The notes under the pieces were generated by a model, which had not been told where the DNA came from, ran no database searches, and worked only from the letters and a program-made list of their open reading frames with translations. DNA of 36,634 nt from a virus: positions 1 to 36,634 of the IMG/VR virus record IMGVR_UViG_3300020202_000057. One strand, 5' to 3'. Shown here piece after piece: positions 29,438 to 35,065 of the stretch. Each line of letters opens with the position of its first letter. Positions within the stretch are counted from its first letter, which is position 1. The translations under genes and the position numbers were made by a program.

Positions 29438-29850
29438 TGTTCCCGCTTCTCGCGGCAGCAGTTTTCGCCGTTCCCGTCTTCTCACCCCCTATCTTCTTGG
29501 AGGCGGCTTTACCCCATTACACGGATGAACTGATTGCGAGGACAGAGTATATCTACGAACGCCCGGCCACTTCCACGGAAGACCTCATAAAAGAAGTCTT
29601 CGGCCCCCTCGCGCCGCAGGCTCTCAAGATAGCTAAGTGCGAGAGCAGGCTAGTCCCTACCACGACAGCCAAGACTCCTTTGGAGGACTCCCGTGGCATC
29701 TTCCAGGTCAATCTGAAGGCGCACAGGGCCGATCCTGAAAAACTCTACGAGCCGGAATACAACATCCGCTACGCTAAAACGATCTACGACAAAGCCGGAT
29801 CGTGGCTTCCTTGGTACACCTGTGCTAAAAATCTCGGCCTTCTAAGGTAG
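29437..29850 (+). CDS. Secreted lysozyme/transglycosylase-like endolysin
   Basis: A 137-residue protein. Residues 1-24 are hydrophobic and look like a signal or signal-anchor (MFPLLAAAVFAVPVFSPPIF). The catalytic region shows LAPQALKIAKCESRLVP (Glu69), SRGIFQVNLKAHRADPEKLYEPEYNI and the closing WLPWYTCAKNLG. This is the lysozyme-like or SLT fold seen in phage and parcubacterial proteins, where the Glu in CES starts glycan cleavage. A signal-anchored endolysin could be exported by the host and held inactive until the holin fires. Confidence 0.82.
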   Translation: MFPLLAAAVFAVPVFSPPIFLEAALPHYTDELIARTEYIYERPATSTEDLIKEVFGPLAPQALKIAKCESRLVPTTTAKTPLEDSRGIFQVNLKAHRADPEKLYEPEYNIRYAKTIYDKAGSWLPWYTCAKNLGLLR

Positions 29851-29879
29851 CCCTACACAACCAGGAGAGAGGGGGCAAG

Positions 29880-30017
29880 TTACTGGCACGCAAACTCCCC
29901 GCCGATCAGGGGAGTCAGATACCTGTTCTCCCAAGACACAACTCTTTCGCTACAAGGGAGGTGTAGAGCGATATTCAAGACAAAAAGAACCAAGAACAGG
30001 GTAAGTAGTATCTTCAT
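29880..30017 (-). CDS. 45-residue small secreted or membrane protein
   Basis: MKILLTLFLVLFVLNIALHL is a signal or anchor, followed by PCSERVVSWENRYLTPLIGGEFACQ with two Cys that could form a disulfide. Its ATG overlaps the stop of the preceding minus-strand gene (ATGA). A GGAG sits 5-8 nt upstream, a plausible ribosome site. Placed beside the lysis locus in a converging orientation, it could be a lysis regulator or spanin-like peptide, but there is no direct evidence for this. Confidence 0.55.
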   Translation of the reverse strand: MKILLTLFLVLFVLNIALHLPCSERVVSWENRYLTPLIGGEFACQ

Positions 30018-30379
30018 ACCTTCTCCTCCACAGCCTTTAATGCGGCGTTCCATATCCTTACAGAGTCAACTTTCGGTAGTTTATTTTCCAAAGCGTCTTT
30101 TTGTTCGTCAGCCTGTAATGTCCCGATAACTCTCCTCACCCGCCTTCTTTCTTTTTCCTTAGCCTTAGCGATCTCGGCGCGGATGAAGGCTTTGATTTCG
30201 TCTCCGTTTAGCTCCGCGCATTCAAAGAAATCGAATTACTCGTCGAATCTTTTCTTCCACCTCTCTCCCTTTTCGCCCTTGGAAAGGGCCTCGATCTTGT
30301 CAGAAGTGTTCTTCATATTCTCATGGGTTAAGACAGCGGCCTCGCCCGGGCCTTCGTAGAATCCTTTTTCTTCTCTCAT
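30014..30379 (-). pseudogene. W-FD...FI family gene interrupted by one in-frame TAA
   Basis: Starting at ATG 30379 (minus) the frame reads MREEKGFYEGPGEAAVLTHE, then KGERWKKRFDE, stops at TAA (30238-30236), and continues in the same frame FDFFECAELNGDEIKAFIRAEIAKA to a TGA at 30016. The two parts together give a 121-residue protein of the same plan as the C-terminal part of 3990-4541 (WEEHFDK...LKSFISSLLREKE). A single codon such as GAA or AAA turned to TAA explains it. Either a recent nonsense mutation, a sequencing variant, or a 47-residue truncated product. It overlaps both neighbours by 4 nt. Confidence 0.6.
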
Positions 30380-30564
30380 ACCCCTTTCTTCTTAGTGGGT
30401 AAGGTGTAGGAAATCTGAACCGTACACGGCACGCGATCTCCAAAACTAAGAACCTCAACTGTATTTTCCGGGCAAACTTCTATTTTCGTAATTTCTTCGC
30501 CTCTAAAAGACAGAAAACCTAACCGGGTTGTCTTCACCTTCCTTCCTTTGAGGGGAGTGGTCAT
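30376..30564 (-). CDS. 62-residue hypothetical protein, paralogue of 3599-3814
   Basis: A small beta-rich protein (TTRLGFLSFRGEEITKIEVC) ending DRVPCTVQISYTLPTKKKG. The C-terminus matches the early protein at 3599-3814. Both are followed by a W-FD...FI family gene, here with a 4-nt overlap. It lies 1 nt after the SPFH-like gene in the minus-strand block. Confidence 0.6.
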   Translation of the reverse strand: MTTPLKGRKVKTTRLGFLSFRGEEITKIEVCPENTVEVLSFGDRVPCTVQISYTLPTKKKGV

Positions 30565-30565
30565 A

Positions 30566-30961
30566 CTACCTCTTACCTGCTTCTAAGATTGGGAGTCCGG
30601 CTTCTGTAGGGACATAGATTACTTGCTTGCCTTCGCTTTCCTCTAACATGTGTATATACAGGTATCGGAGATAGCCTTCCGGGCCACCGAGGCCATTTGC
30701 GACGATAGCATTAGCTTTGGCGACACCCTCCGCGCGGAGAACTTCTGCCTCAGCCTCTAATCCTGCCGCATCTTTCCTTGCCTGGGCCTGACGAACGATG
30801 ATTTGGCGGTTCCATTCTGCCTGTGCAAGTTCTGCCTTACCAGTCTGTTGCGCTTTGTAAACCTTGAAGACTTGATAACCCCAAACTATTCCAAACAAGG
30901 TTCCCGCTACCAACAATACCCCTACTGCCAAAAGTGCCGCGCCTGTAGCAAATGCTTTCAT
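30566..30961 (-). CDS. Mini-SPFH/prohibitin-like membrane protein
   Basis: A 131-residue protein. Residues 5-32 form a membrane helix (LLAVGVLLVAGTLFGIVWGYQVF). Residues 38-95 are a charged helix with the A/E/R repeat of SPFH-protein C-terminal coiled coils (NRQIIVRQAQARKDAAGLEA, EAEVLRAEGVAKANAIV), followed by YLRYLYIHML and VIYVPTEAGLPIL, which matches the end of prohibitin/band-7 proteins. The globular SPFH domain itself is missing, so it is a reduced form known from phages. Role: membrane scaffold, possibly limiting host FtsH-type proteases or organising infection; inferred. Confidence 0.75.
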   Translation of the reverse strand: MKAFATGAALLAVGVLLVAGTLFGIVWGYQVFKVYKAQQTGKAELAQAEWNRQIIVRQAQARKDAAGLEAEAEVLRAEGVAKANAIVANGLGGPEGYLRYLYIHMLEESEGKQVIYVPTEAGLPILEAGKR

Positions 30962-30975
30962 ATTTATAGTTCTTA

Positions 30976-31004
30976 ATTATACCCCAAGCGAAAGAAGGGA
31001 ATTG
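30976..31004 (-). promoter_or_regulatory. Promoter of the minus-strand accessory block
   Basis: On the minus strand a perfect TATAAT (plus 30976-30981) lies about 15 nt before ATG 30961. The best -35 is TTCAAT (plus 31001-31006) at a long 19-bp spacing, so it is weak. A nearby G-run (GGGG) just before the -10 may matter. Confidence 0.45.
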
Positions 31005-31091
31005 AACCGGGAGGATTGCGCCGGAGGGAGGTTCATTGAATAGAGGAGGCGAGGATTTGACGAGAAGCCAGGAGTTCCACCTAGTCTACCT

Positions 31092-31120
31092 TTCAAAAAG
31101 GTTTCAAGCACTCGTATAGT
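31092..31120 (+). promoter_or_regulatory. Possible promoter for the upstream structured RNA
   Basis: TTCAAA (31092-31097), 17-bp spacer, TATAGT (31115-31120). Transcription would start at about 31127, the exact beginning of the nested helices below. It lacks the TTATCCCC element of the late promoters. Confidence 0.4.
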
Positions 31121-31125
31121 CACCT

Positions 31126-31616
31126 CGCATGATGGATATTCCGTAAGGGTAAGTCACCATCCAGCCCTAATTTCATGCGTCTACCTTTTCCGCCACTCCT
31201 CAACTCAACGAACCTCTAAAATCCAGCCTTTGCCCGATCTGTACTTCCTTTCCTTCGCTCAGAGGGCAAGAGTCTGGCGGGAGGGGTCGTGGGGAGATTC
31301 TCTAAACAGGAAGGTAAGAAGATAGTATTTTGTGGCTCATGTCGGCTCTCGGTTTTTGCTGTACAGATCAACCGAGTCTACAGGGATATTTAATCGCCGC
31401 GTACTTTTAGTGCCGTCGCACAAAAGTTTGAAACTGACGAACCCTCACATCTTTTCATCGAGCGCCGCGACACAATTCAGTGTCATGACTTACCTCCCAG
31501 GTTTAGAGAACCTCTACCACCCCATCGCTGTACTCTTGCCTCCGACTGAACCTAGTATATCTCTGCGTGTAATGCGTGCAAGAGTGTGGTTGTGGACAAC
31601 TACGCGCTACACGCAG
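31126..31616 (+). ncRNA. Structured, gene-free region: candidate noncoding RNA 1
   Basis: No convincing protein gene occupies about 690 bp (30962-31651). The DNA shows nested inverted repeats: TACCTT (31182)/AAGGTA (31311), enclosing CCGCCA (31190)/TGGCGG (31275), enclosing TTGCCC (31230)/GGGCAA (31264). Others are CTCGGTT (31348)/AACCGAG (31370); ACTTTT-A-GTGC (31403) with GCAC-AAAAGT (31418); GACAC (31469)/GTGTC (31480); and CTGCGTGTA (31563)/TACACGCAG (31608), the last enclosing GTTG-TGGA-CAAC. This much nested pairing is unusual for spacer DNA. Strand is not settled. Confidence 0.5.
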
Positions 31617-31632
31617 AAAACTATGGTATAGT
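31591..31632 (+). promoter_or_regulatory. Promoter and possible operator of the RHH gene
   Basis: Extended -10 ATGG-TATAGT (hexamer 31627-31632), about 20 nt before ATG 31652. ACTAT-GGT-ATAGT (31620-31632) forms a dyad over the -10, and GGTATAGT is the reverse complement of ACTATACC at the early promoter (36412-36419). A DnaA-box variant TGTGGACAA lies at 31591-31599. This would suit autoregulation by the encoded RHH protein. Confidence 0.5.
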
Positions 31633-31651
31633 GCGGTCAATAATCTCTTTT

Positions 31652-31792
31652 ATGGCTAAGAAAAAGACCGACGCGCCGAAGCCTGACTTTGTGAACATCC
31701 GTATCCTGCGATCCACCAACAACCGTCTCCGTCACCTCGCCATTGACGCTCAGAAACCCGCCTACGTTTTGATAGATGAGCTGGTAAAGTAA
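31652..31792 (+). CDS. 46-residue ribbon-helix-helix regulator
   Basis: A short basic N-terminus (MAKKKTDAPKPD) leads to FVNIRILRSTNNRLRHLAIDAQKPAYVLIDELVK, the strand-helix-helix layout of Arc/MetJ/CopG proteins, which dimerise to bind DNA with the strand. ATG 31652 is about 20 nt from a -10, with a dyad overlapping the promoter. It is the best candidate for a phage repressor and could act at the matching 8-mer in the early promoter (36412-36419). It lies between the two structured-RNA regions. Confidence 0.7.
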   Translation: MAKKKTDAPKPDFVNIRILRSTNNRLRHLAIDAQKPAYVLIDELVK

Positions 31793-31827
31793 TCCCCACC
31801 TTGACACCACCCCTTCCGTGGTATGCT
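31790..31827 (+). promoter_or_regulatory. Late-type promoter P3 (large structured RNA)
   Basis: TAATCCCC at 31790 and extended -10 GTGG-TATGCT (hexamer 31822-31827), 32 bp apart as in P1 and P2. It shares ATCCCCACCTT and TTCCGTGGTAT with P1 almost base for base. TTGACA at 31801-31806 could also serve as -35 (15-bp spacer). The transcript would start at about 31834 and go straight into the structured RNA. Confidence 0.7.
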
Positions 31828-31833
31828 TGTAGC

Positions 31834-32570
31834 AGATCGTTCTCGCCAAAGTGTAGGACAGGGAAGCTCTTGAATATTTAGAATAAGAGAGAAGGGCGCG
31901 AGGAGCGTCAATTGAACTTCCTTTTTTGCACTTTGTTTGGAACCAGTTTTTTGTATTTTAGCGGATAAAACCGCGAGCTTTTTATCGTTCCACCGCTCCC
32001 GAACTTCGATTGGTTCGGGGCCCAATTTGAGCGATCCTCAAAATAAACCACCCTGCATCTCTGCCTCTTAGGAGGGCTCTCGGAGATCGGGGGTGGTGGA
32101 ATGAAAGGAGCTAGAGAGGTGGGTCTTACCCGCGATGTCGATATTTTTCTACCCTGTATTCTTATGAATACTTGAAGGGATTAAAACCCGTGCCTATCGC
32201 GGCATCGCGGATTAGGCCCATCTCGGAGGTGGGTAGCGAGTGTGGTACTAGATTGTTCCAACGCAGGAAACTGCGTCTCTGCCCGAAAGGGCCTTTGCCT
32301 TCTAGCCACACACCCGTTACCCATCTCCCCACAGCGTCAGAGTTGCGGGTGGAGTCGGGTACTTGCAAGGTGCGACCTCTAAAAAAGAGGTCGTTAAATG
32401 GTGGCTTGAAAGAAGTCCAAGCCTACAAGTACCGGTCTCTGCCCACAACTCTAGAGGGGTACGGACAGCTGGAAGTAAGCCAAGTTTCTGAAGCGAAACC
32501 GGGAGGCTCTTCCTTCATCGGAAGCGGTTGCAACCACTTCCAGCCGCCCGTACCTCTCACCACAAAGGAG
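31834..32570 (+). ncRNA. Large ornate structured RNA (GOLLD/ROOL-like candidate)
   Basis: About 740 nt without a convincing gene, but with dense paired elements on the plus strand. CCACCC (32048)/GGGTGG (32091) encloses ATCTC/GAGAT and CCTC/GAGG. CGCGATG (32131)/CATCGCG (32203) encloses CCCT-GTATTC (32152) with GAATAC..AGGG. A 14-bp helix (32225-32238 with 32315-32328, two G-U) encloses GTGTGG/CCACAC, CTAGA/TCTAG and two GAAA-capped hairpins (ACGCAG..CTGCGT; GCCC..GGGC). AGAGTTG (32339)/CAACTCT (32446) encloses GGTACTTG/CAAGTACC, CGACCTC/GAGGTCG and GGCTTG/CAAGCC. An 11-bp helix (32454-32464 with 32548-32558) encloses GCTGGAAGT/ACTTCCAGC. G-U pairs and GNRA loops fix the plus strand. Confidence 0.72.
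32565..32570 (+). promoter_or_regulatory. Canonical Shine-Dalgarno of the 32578 gene
   Basis: AAGGAG with 7 nt to ATG 32578. Such a site is rare in this genome except for the four main genes at 32578-33889, so it marks a cassette with different translation signals. Confidence 0.75.
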
Positions 32571-32577
32571 CGTCCCC

Positions 32578-32985
32578 ATGCTGAAAATCCTCATCGCGGC
32601 GATCGCTCTCTTGATCGCTCCGGCCTACGCCCACGAAGAACACCACCCGACCAAGTCGGACGAGCCGCCAATCAGGTACACGGACTGGAAGAACAAGAAA
32701 GACCAGGGGTGCTGCGATTCCACGGACTGCCGTCCGATTTCGGACGAGCACGTTCAAGAATCTCCGGCCTTCAAGGTCTTCGTGGAGAACAAGTGGTGCC
32801 CGGTTCTGCCGCACCACTTCCTCAAACAGGGCAACGCGCCGGACTGGTCGCGCAATCATGTCTGTGTCCGGCCCGACAGCTCTCACTATGACACGGACAT
32901 GGGTGGCATGGGCATGACCCGCGCGCCGACGCCAACCGACCCCTGCGCCCGGCTGCTCTGCTTCCAGCCTCGACCTCAAATCTAG
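32578..32985 (+). CDS. Secreted Cys-rich protein, alphaproteobacterial style
   Basis: A 135-residue protein. Residues 1-19 are a signal peptide (MLKILIAAIALLIAPAYA). The mature part has GCCDSTDCRPISDEHV, an ENKWCPVLPHHFL segment, NHVCVRPDS and CARLLCFQPRP. A CCxxxDCxP start, a middle W, and a late CxxxxCF are what I know from secreted proteins widespread in Rhizobiales and their phages; their role is unknown. A perfect Shine-Dalgarno and higher GC set it apart from the rest of the phage. It is the first gene after the large RNA, without a terminator between. Confidence 0.75.
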   Translation: MLKILIAAIALLIAPAYAHEEHHPTKSDEPPIRYTDWKNKKDQGCCDSTDCRPISDEHVQESPAFKVFVENKWCPVLPHHFLKQGNAPDWSRNHVCVRPDSSHYDTDMGGMGMTRAPTPTDPCARLLCFQPRPQI

Positions 32986-32995
32986 GGAGGGGACG

Positions 32996-33214
32996 ATGTT
33001 CCTACCCCTCGATATGGTTCCGGCTCGCCACGTCGGGCCGCAATACCTAGAGGCAGACCACTACTGCCCGTGCTGCTCCAAGTGCTTCGTCACTAAGGAT
33101 GGCGTGGTCTACCGCGCTCACTACACCTCGAACGGGCAGCCCAAGTACGGCCGCCTCATCATCTGTTCTTTGAAGTGCATCCTGGTTCACTTTCCACCAC
33201 TGGGGAGGGCGTAA
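32996..33214 (+). CDS. 72-residue zinc-binding hypothetical protein
   Basis: A Cys-rich core, DHYCPCCSKCFVTKDGV at about residues 21-37 and IICSLKCILVHF at about 55-66, forms a likely zinc ribbon (CPCC/CxxxC). A strong Shine-Dalgarno GGGAGG (32985-32990) precedes ATG 32996 by 5 nt and overlaps the previous stop. No known family. Second gene of the GC-rich cassette. Confidence 0.65.
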   Translation: MFLPLDMVPARHVGPQYLEADHYCPCCSKCFVTKDGVVYRAHYTSNGQPKYGRLIICSLKCILVHFPPLGRA

Positions 33215-33216
33215 CA

Positions 33217-33426
33217 ATGACGTTTCCGAATGTATGCGGTTACTGCAAGCGGGCGCACATGCGCGGGGTGATGACCTTCACCGATCCGCGCCTGCCGCAA
33301 CCGCGCCCGGACTTCCATAACCGGGACTGTCTGGAGAAGTTCATGCGGGTATGGCTCGGCGAGAAGCCCCGTACCCACCCGGACATCCTCGGCATCGGGG
33401 CCTACGTCCCGCAGATGGAGGGCTAG
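33217..33426 (+). CDS. 69-residue Cys/His hypothetical protein
   Basis: Reads MTFPNVCGYCKRAHMRGVMT and FHNRDCLEKFMRVWLGEKPR. CxxC (residues 7-10), His and a later HNRDC form a likely zinc-binding site. GGGGAGGG lies about 8 nt before ATG 33217, a good Shine-Dalgarno. Function unknown; it may pair with the previous zinc protein. Confidence 0.65.
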   Translation: MTFPNVCGYCKRAHMRGVMTFTDPRLPQPRPDFHNRDCLEKFMRVWLGEKPRTHPDILGIGAYVPQMEG

Positions 33427-33588
33427 ATGCGCCGCCCTCGTTCCAAGGCGTGCTACGTGTCGTTGCCGTGGTTACGTCGCCGGAAGTCCCGGCGGCGCGT
33501 GCCTCAACCCAAGAAGGAGAAATGCCATGTTGCGCCTGCTCATGTGCCTCCTCCTGGCGGCACTCTTGACCTCCTCTACCCCCGTTAG
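33427..33588 (+). CDS. Possible 53-residue arginine-rich protein
   Basis: A frame MRRPRSKACYVSLPWLRRRK, rich in Arg and Lys, starting 1 base after the previous stop and preceded by GGAGG at 33418-33422. It overlaps the next gene by 62 bp in another frame, and its C-terminal part (PAHVPPPGGTLDLLYPR) is low complexity. It may be real, since the Shine-Dalgarno is good, but such a frame can also arise by chance in GC-rich DNA. Confidence 0.3.
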   Translation: MRRPRSKACYVSLPWLRRRKSRRRVPQPKKEKCHVAPAHVPPPGGTLDLLYPR

Positions 33589-33889
33589 GGGCGAGGGGCC
33601 GACCCACACTATCCCGGCTACCGCGTATTGCCTAAGTGAGGATTCTGCCGAGAAGATCGCGCGCGAGGACGCCAAGAACGGCCTCGAAGCGGCAAGCGCG
33701 ATGTTCGCAGAAGCGGATGACTGTCAGATGGGTTCAGGCCAACTCATCCTCGTCGGCGTGATCTCGACCCACAAGGTCAAACGTCCCGGCGGCGAGAAGG
33801 TTCTCTACGTGTACGAGGCCAAGAACCCGATGATTACCTTCTACTTGGTCACTACAGCCAAGCTCCTGAAGGAAGATACCGGAGCCTGA
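33527..33889 (+). CDS. 120-residue secreted protein
   Basis: A signal peptide (residues 1-22, MLRLLMCLLLAALLTSSTPV) followed by a mature alpha/beta domain: PATAYCLSEDSAEKIAREDA, ADDCQMGSGQLILVGVIST and VLYVYEAKNPMITFYLVTTA. Two Cys could form a disulfide. An AAGGAG lies about 7 nt before ATG 33527. Its layout resembles small secreted proteins common in alphaproteobacteria and their phages. Last gene of the Shine-Dalgarno-bearing cassette. Confidence 0.7.
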   Translation: MLRLLMCLLLAALLTSSTPVRGEGPTHTIPATAYCLSEDSAEKIAREDAKNGLEAASAMFAEADDCQMGSGQLILVGVISTHKVKRPGGEKVLYVYEAKNPMITFYLVTTAKLLKEDTGA

Positions 33890-33947
33890 TCGCTCCAAAA
33901 CCTGAGAGGAAACTAGCGCAAGCCAAGCCCTCTCAATTCGTTTCAAA

Positions 33948-34169
33948 ATGCGACGAGCACAAAAGGAATACATCTGGTGGCGAGACGACAAAGTATGTTT
34001 TTACTGCAAGCGGGATTTAACAGGTGCGCCAAAGGAAGATTTGACGGTAGACCATGTTATTCCACGCCAACTTGGTGGGACTTCGCAAAGGGAAAACCTA
34101 GTAACCGCTTGTCGGAGTTGCAACCAGAAAAAGGCGGAGCGTGAACAGGTAATAATTTACTCTAAATGA
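33948..34169 (+). CDS. HNH endonuclease (73 residues)
   Basis: Residues 1-73 contain a full HNH motif. CFYC (residues 23-26) binds zinc; LTVDHVIPRQLGG carries the first catalytic His with its Asp; SQRENLVTACRSCNQKKAE carries the Asn and the second CxxC followed by N and K. The whole gene is the domain alone, as in many phage HNH enzymes. Possible roles: packaging-related cutting, recombination or a mobile nuclease. It overlaps the next gene by 4 nt (ATGA). It starts without a Shine-Dalgarno, unlike the cassette just upstream. Confidence 0.85.
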   Translation: MRRAQKEYIWWRDDKVCFYCKRDLTGAPKEDLTVDHVIPRQLGGTSQRENLVTACRSCNQKKAEREQVIIYSK

Positions 34170-34630
34170 AACGCGGCGGCTTCTTAAAAAGGCGTACCCC
34201 TCTCAAATCCTACACCCCCCTCAAAAAGTCCCCTCTCCGGCGGGGTGGGGGATTGAGGAAGGTATCTAAGAACCCCATAAGCCAGGTAAAGAAGCGCATC
34301 CAGGCTCTTATAAGGCAGAGGGTAATCGAGCGTGACGGCGGCTGTATTTTGCGCCACTACCCCCAAGCTGGACGCTGTAACGAAATCCTCCAAGCCGAAC
34401 ACCTAGTCACCCGCGCAAACTCTATTTCCTATGCCGATCTGCGAAATATTGTCTGTCTCTGCCAGCGACACCATATTTTCTGGAAACCTCAGTACTCGCG
34501 CCTCTACTGGGAACTTGTAGAAAAACACGTCGGTAAAAAGCGTTGGGAGTATGTCCGGCGCACAGAAGCGGACAAGTCGCCGCATAGGATGACACTGTAT
34601 GACTGGTTGGAGATAGAGAAGAAGCTATGA
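34166..34630 (+). CDS. HNH-type nuclease, NinG-like
   Basis: A 154-residue protein with a basic N-terminus (MKRGGFLKRRTPLKSYTPLK) and a core RQRVIERDGGCILRHYP, AGRCNEILQAEHLVTRANS, DLRNIVCLCQRHHIFWKPQ. The Cys pairs and QAEH...N...CQRHH form an HNH/zinc site like that of phage recombination proteins (NinG/Rap), which cut branched DNA. A C-terminal helix YWELVEKHVGKKRWEYVRR follows. Paired with the preceding HNH gene and a zinc-finger gene by ATGA overlaps. Exact target unknown. Confidence 0.75.
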   Translation: MKRGGFLKRRTPLKSYTPLKKSPLRRGGGLRKVSKNPISQVKKRIQALIRQRVIERDGGCILRHYPQAGRCNEILQAEHLVTRANSISYADLRNIVCLCQRHHIFWKPQYSRLYWELVEKHVGKKRWEYVRRTEADKSPHRMTLYDWLEIEKKL

Positions 34631-34788
34631 AAACCTGCCTCGTCTGCAACATAAAATACAAACCCGGCCACGAAGATCGTAACCTCTGCCGCACCCACCG
34701 TCCTCTCCTCTGGTACCTCATCTTCACCCCACAGGGAGCGACTTTGAGTAAGGCGGGGCAGAAGAAGCTGATGGAAATGGCCTTCTAA
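34627..34788 (+). CDS. 53-residue zinc-finger protein
   Basis: Reads MKTCLVCNIKYKPGHEDRNL, CRTHRPLLWYLIFTPQ and a C-terminal AGQKKLMEMAF. CxxC (residues 4-7) plus CxxH (about 21-24) forms one zinc site. It overlaps the NinG-like gene by 4 nt (ATGA). Unknown function. Confidence 0.6.
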   Translation: MKTCLVCNIKYKPGHEDRNLCRTHRPLLWYLIFTPQGATLSKAGQKKLMEMAF

Positions 34789-34817
34789 GGGGCCAAAAAC
34801 CACACCACACTTCGCCC

Positions 34818-34845
34818 TTGACACCTATAGGCGCGGGAGTAGGGT
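34818..34845 (+). promoter_or_regulatory. Promoter of the recombinase gene
   Basis: TTGACA (34818-34823), about 16-bp spacer, TAGGGT (about 34840-34845). It gives a leader of about 215 nt before the recombinase ATG. A palindrome GGTTGCAACC (34883-34892) lies within the leader and is also present in the large RNA at 32526-32535. Confidence 0.5.
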
Positions 34846-35023
34846 AAAAAGGAAGGCCCGTTCTCGTCCCATCGCCCCTACAAGGGTTGCAACCGATGTG
34901 TGACTTCCTATTCCCCGTGCTAAAGTATGGGGCGTCACGTCAGCAATGGCGTGTCTTCCTTACAGGGAAATATGACCAAGCCCTCGCCCATTTTTGGGGT
35001 AATCTTGTATTACGGCCTGGCAT

Positions 35024-35062
35024 ACAGGAGGCCCGCCACGTTGCAATGGCGGGTTTTCCTGT
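35024..35062 (+). promoter_or_regulatory. Long hairpin directly before the recombinase start
   Basis: ACAGGA (35024-35029) pairs with TCCTGT (35057-35062), and inside it CCCGCCA (35032-35038) pairs with TGGCGGG (35047-35053), loop CGTTGCAA. The inner stem followed by TTTT is a good intrinsic terminator; the whole hairpin ends 3 nt before ATG 35066 and buries an AGGAGG (35027-35032). It would limit recombinase expression unless unfolded or bypassed. Confidence 0.65.
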
Positions 35063-35065
35063 TAT

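Noticed and set aside
31045-31126. tRNA-like element on the minus strand
   Set aside because: GAGGTGA (plus 31120-31126) can pair with TCGCCTC (plus 31046-31052), the length (82 nt) suits a class II tRNA, and a TCAAATCC-like stretch is present. But the T-stem does not pair, there is no D-stem, position 8 is not T, and the anticodon stem has only four pairs. At best a decayed tRNA or an attachment-site remnant.
31332-31631. A 99-residue frame in the upstream structured region
   Set aside because: Non-ATG start, no recognised pattern, and it runs over several inverted repeats and the RHH promoter.
32172-32891. A 239-residue open plus-strand frame over the large RNA
   Set aside because: It runs through the RNA helices with biased, Arg-rich low-quality protein sequence and overlaps the clearly better secreted-protein gene (32578-32985) in another frame.
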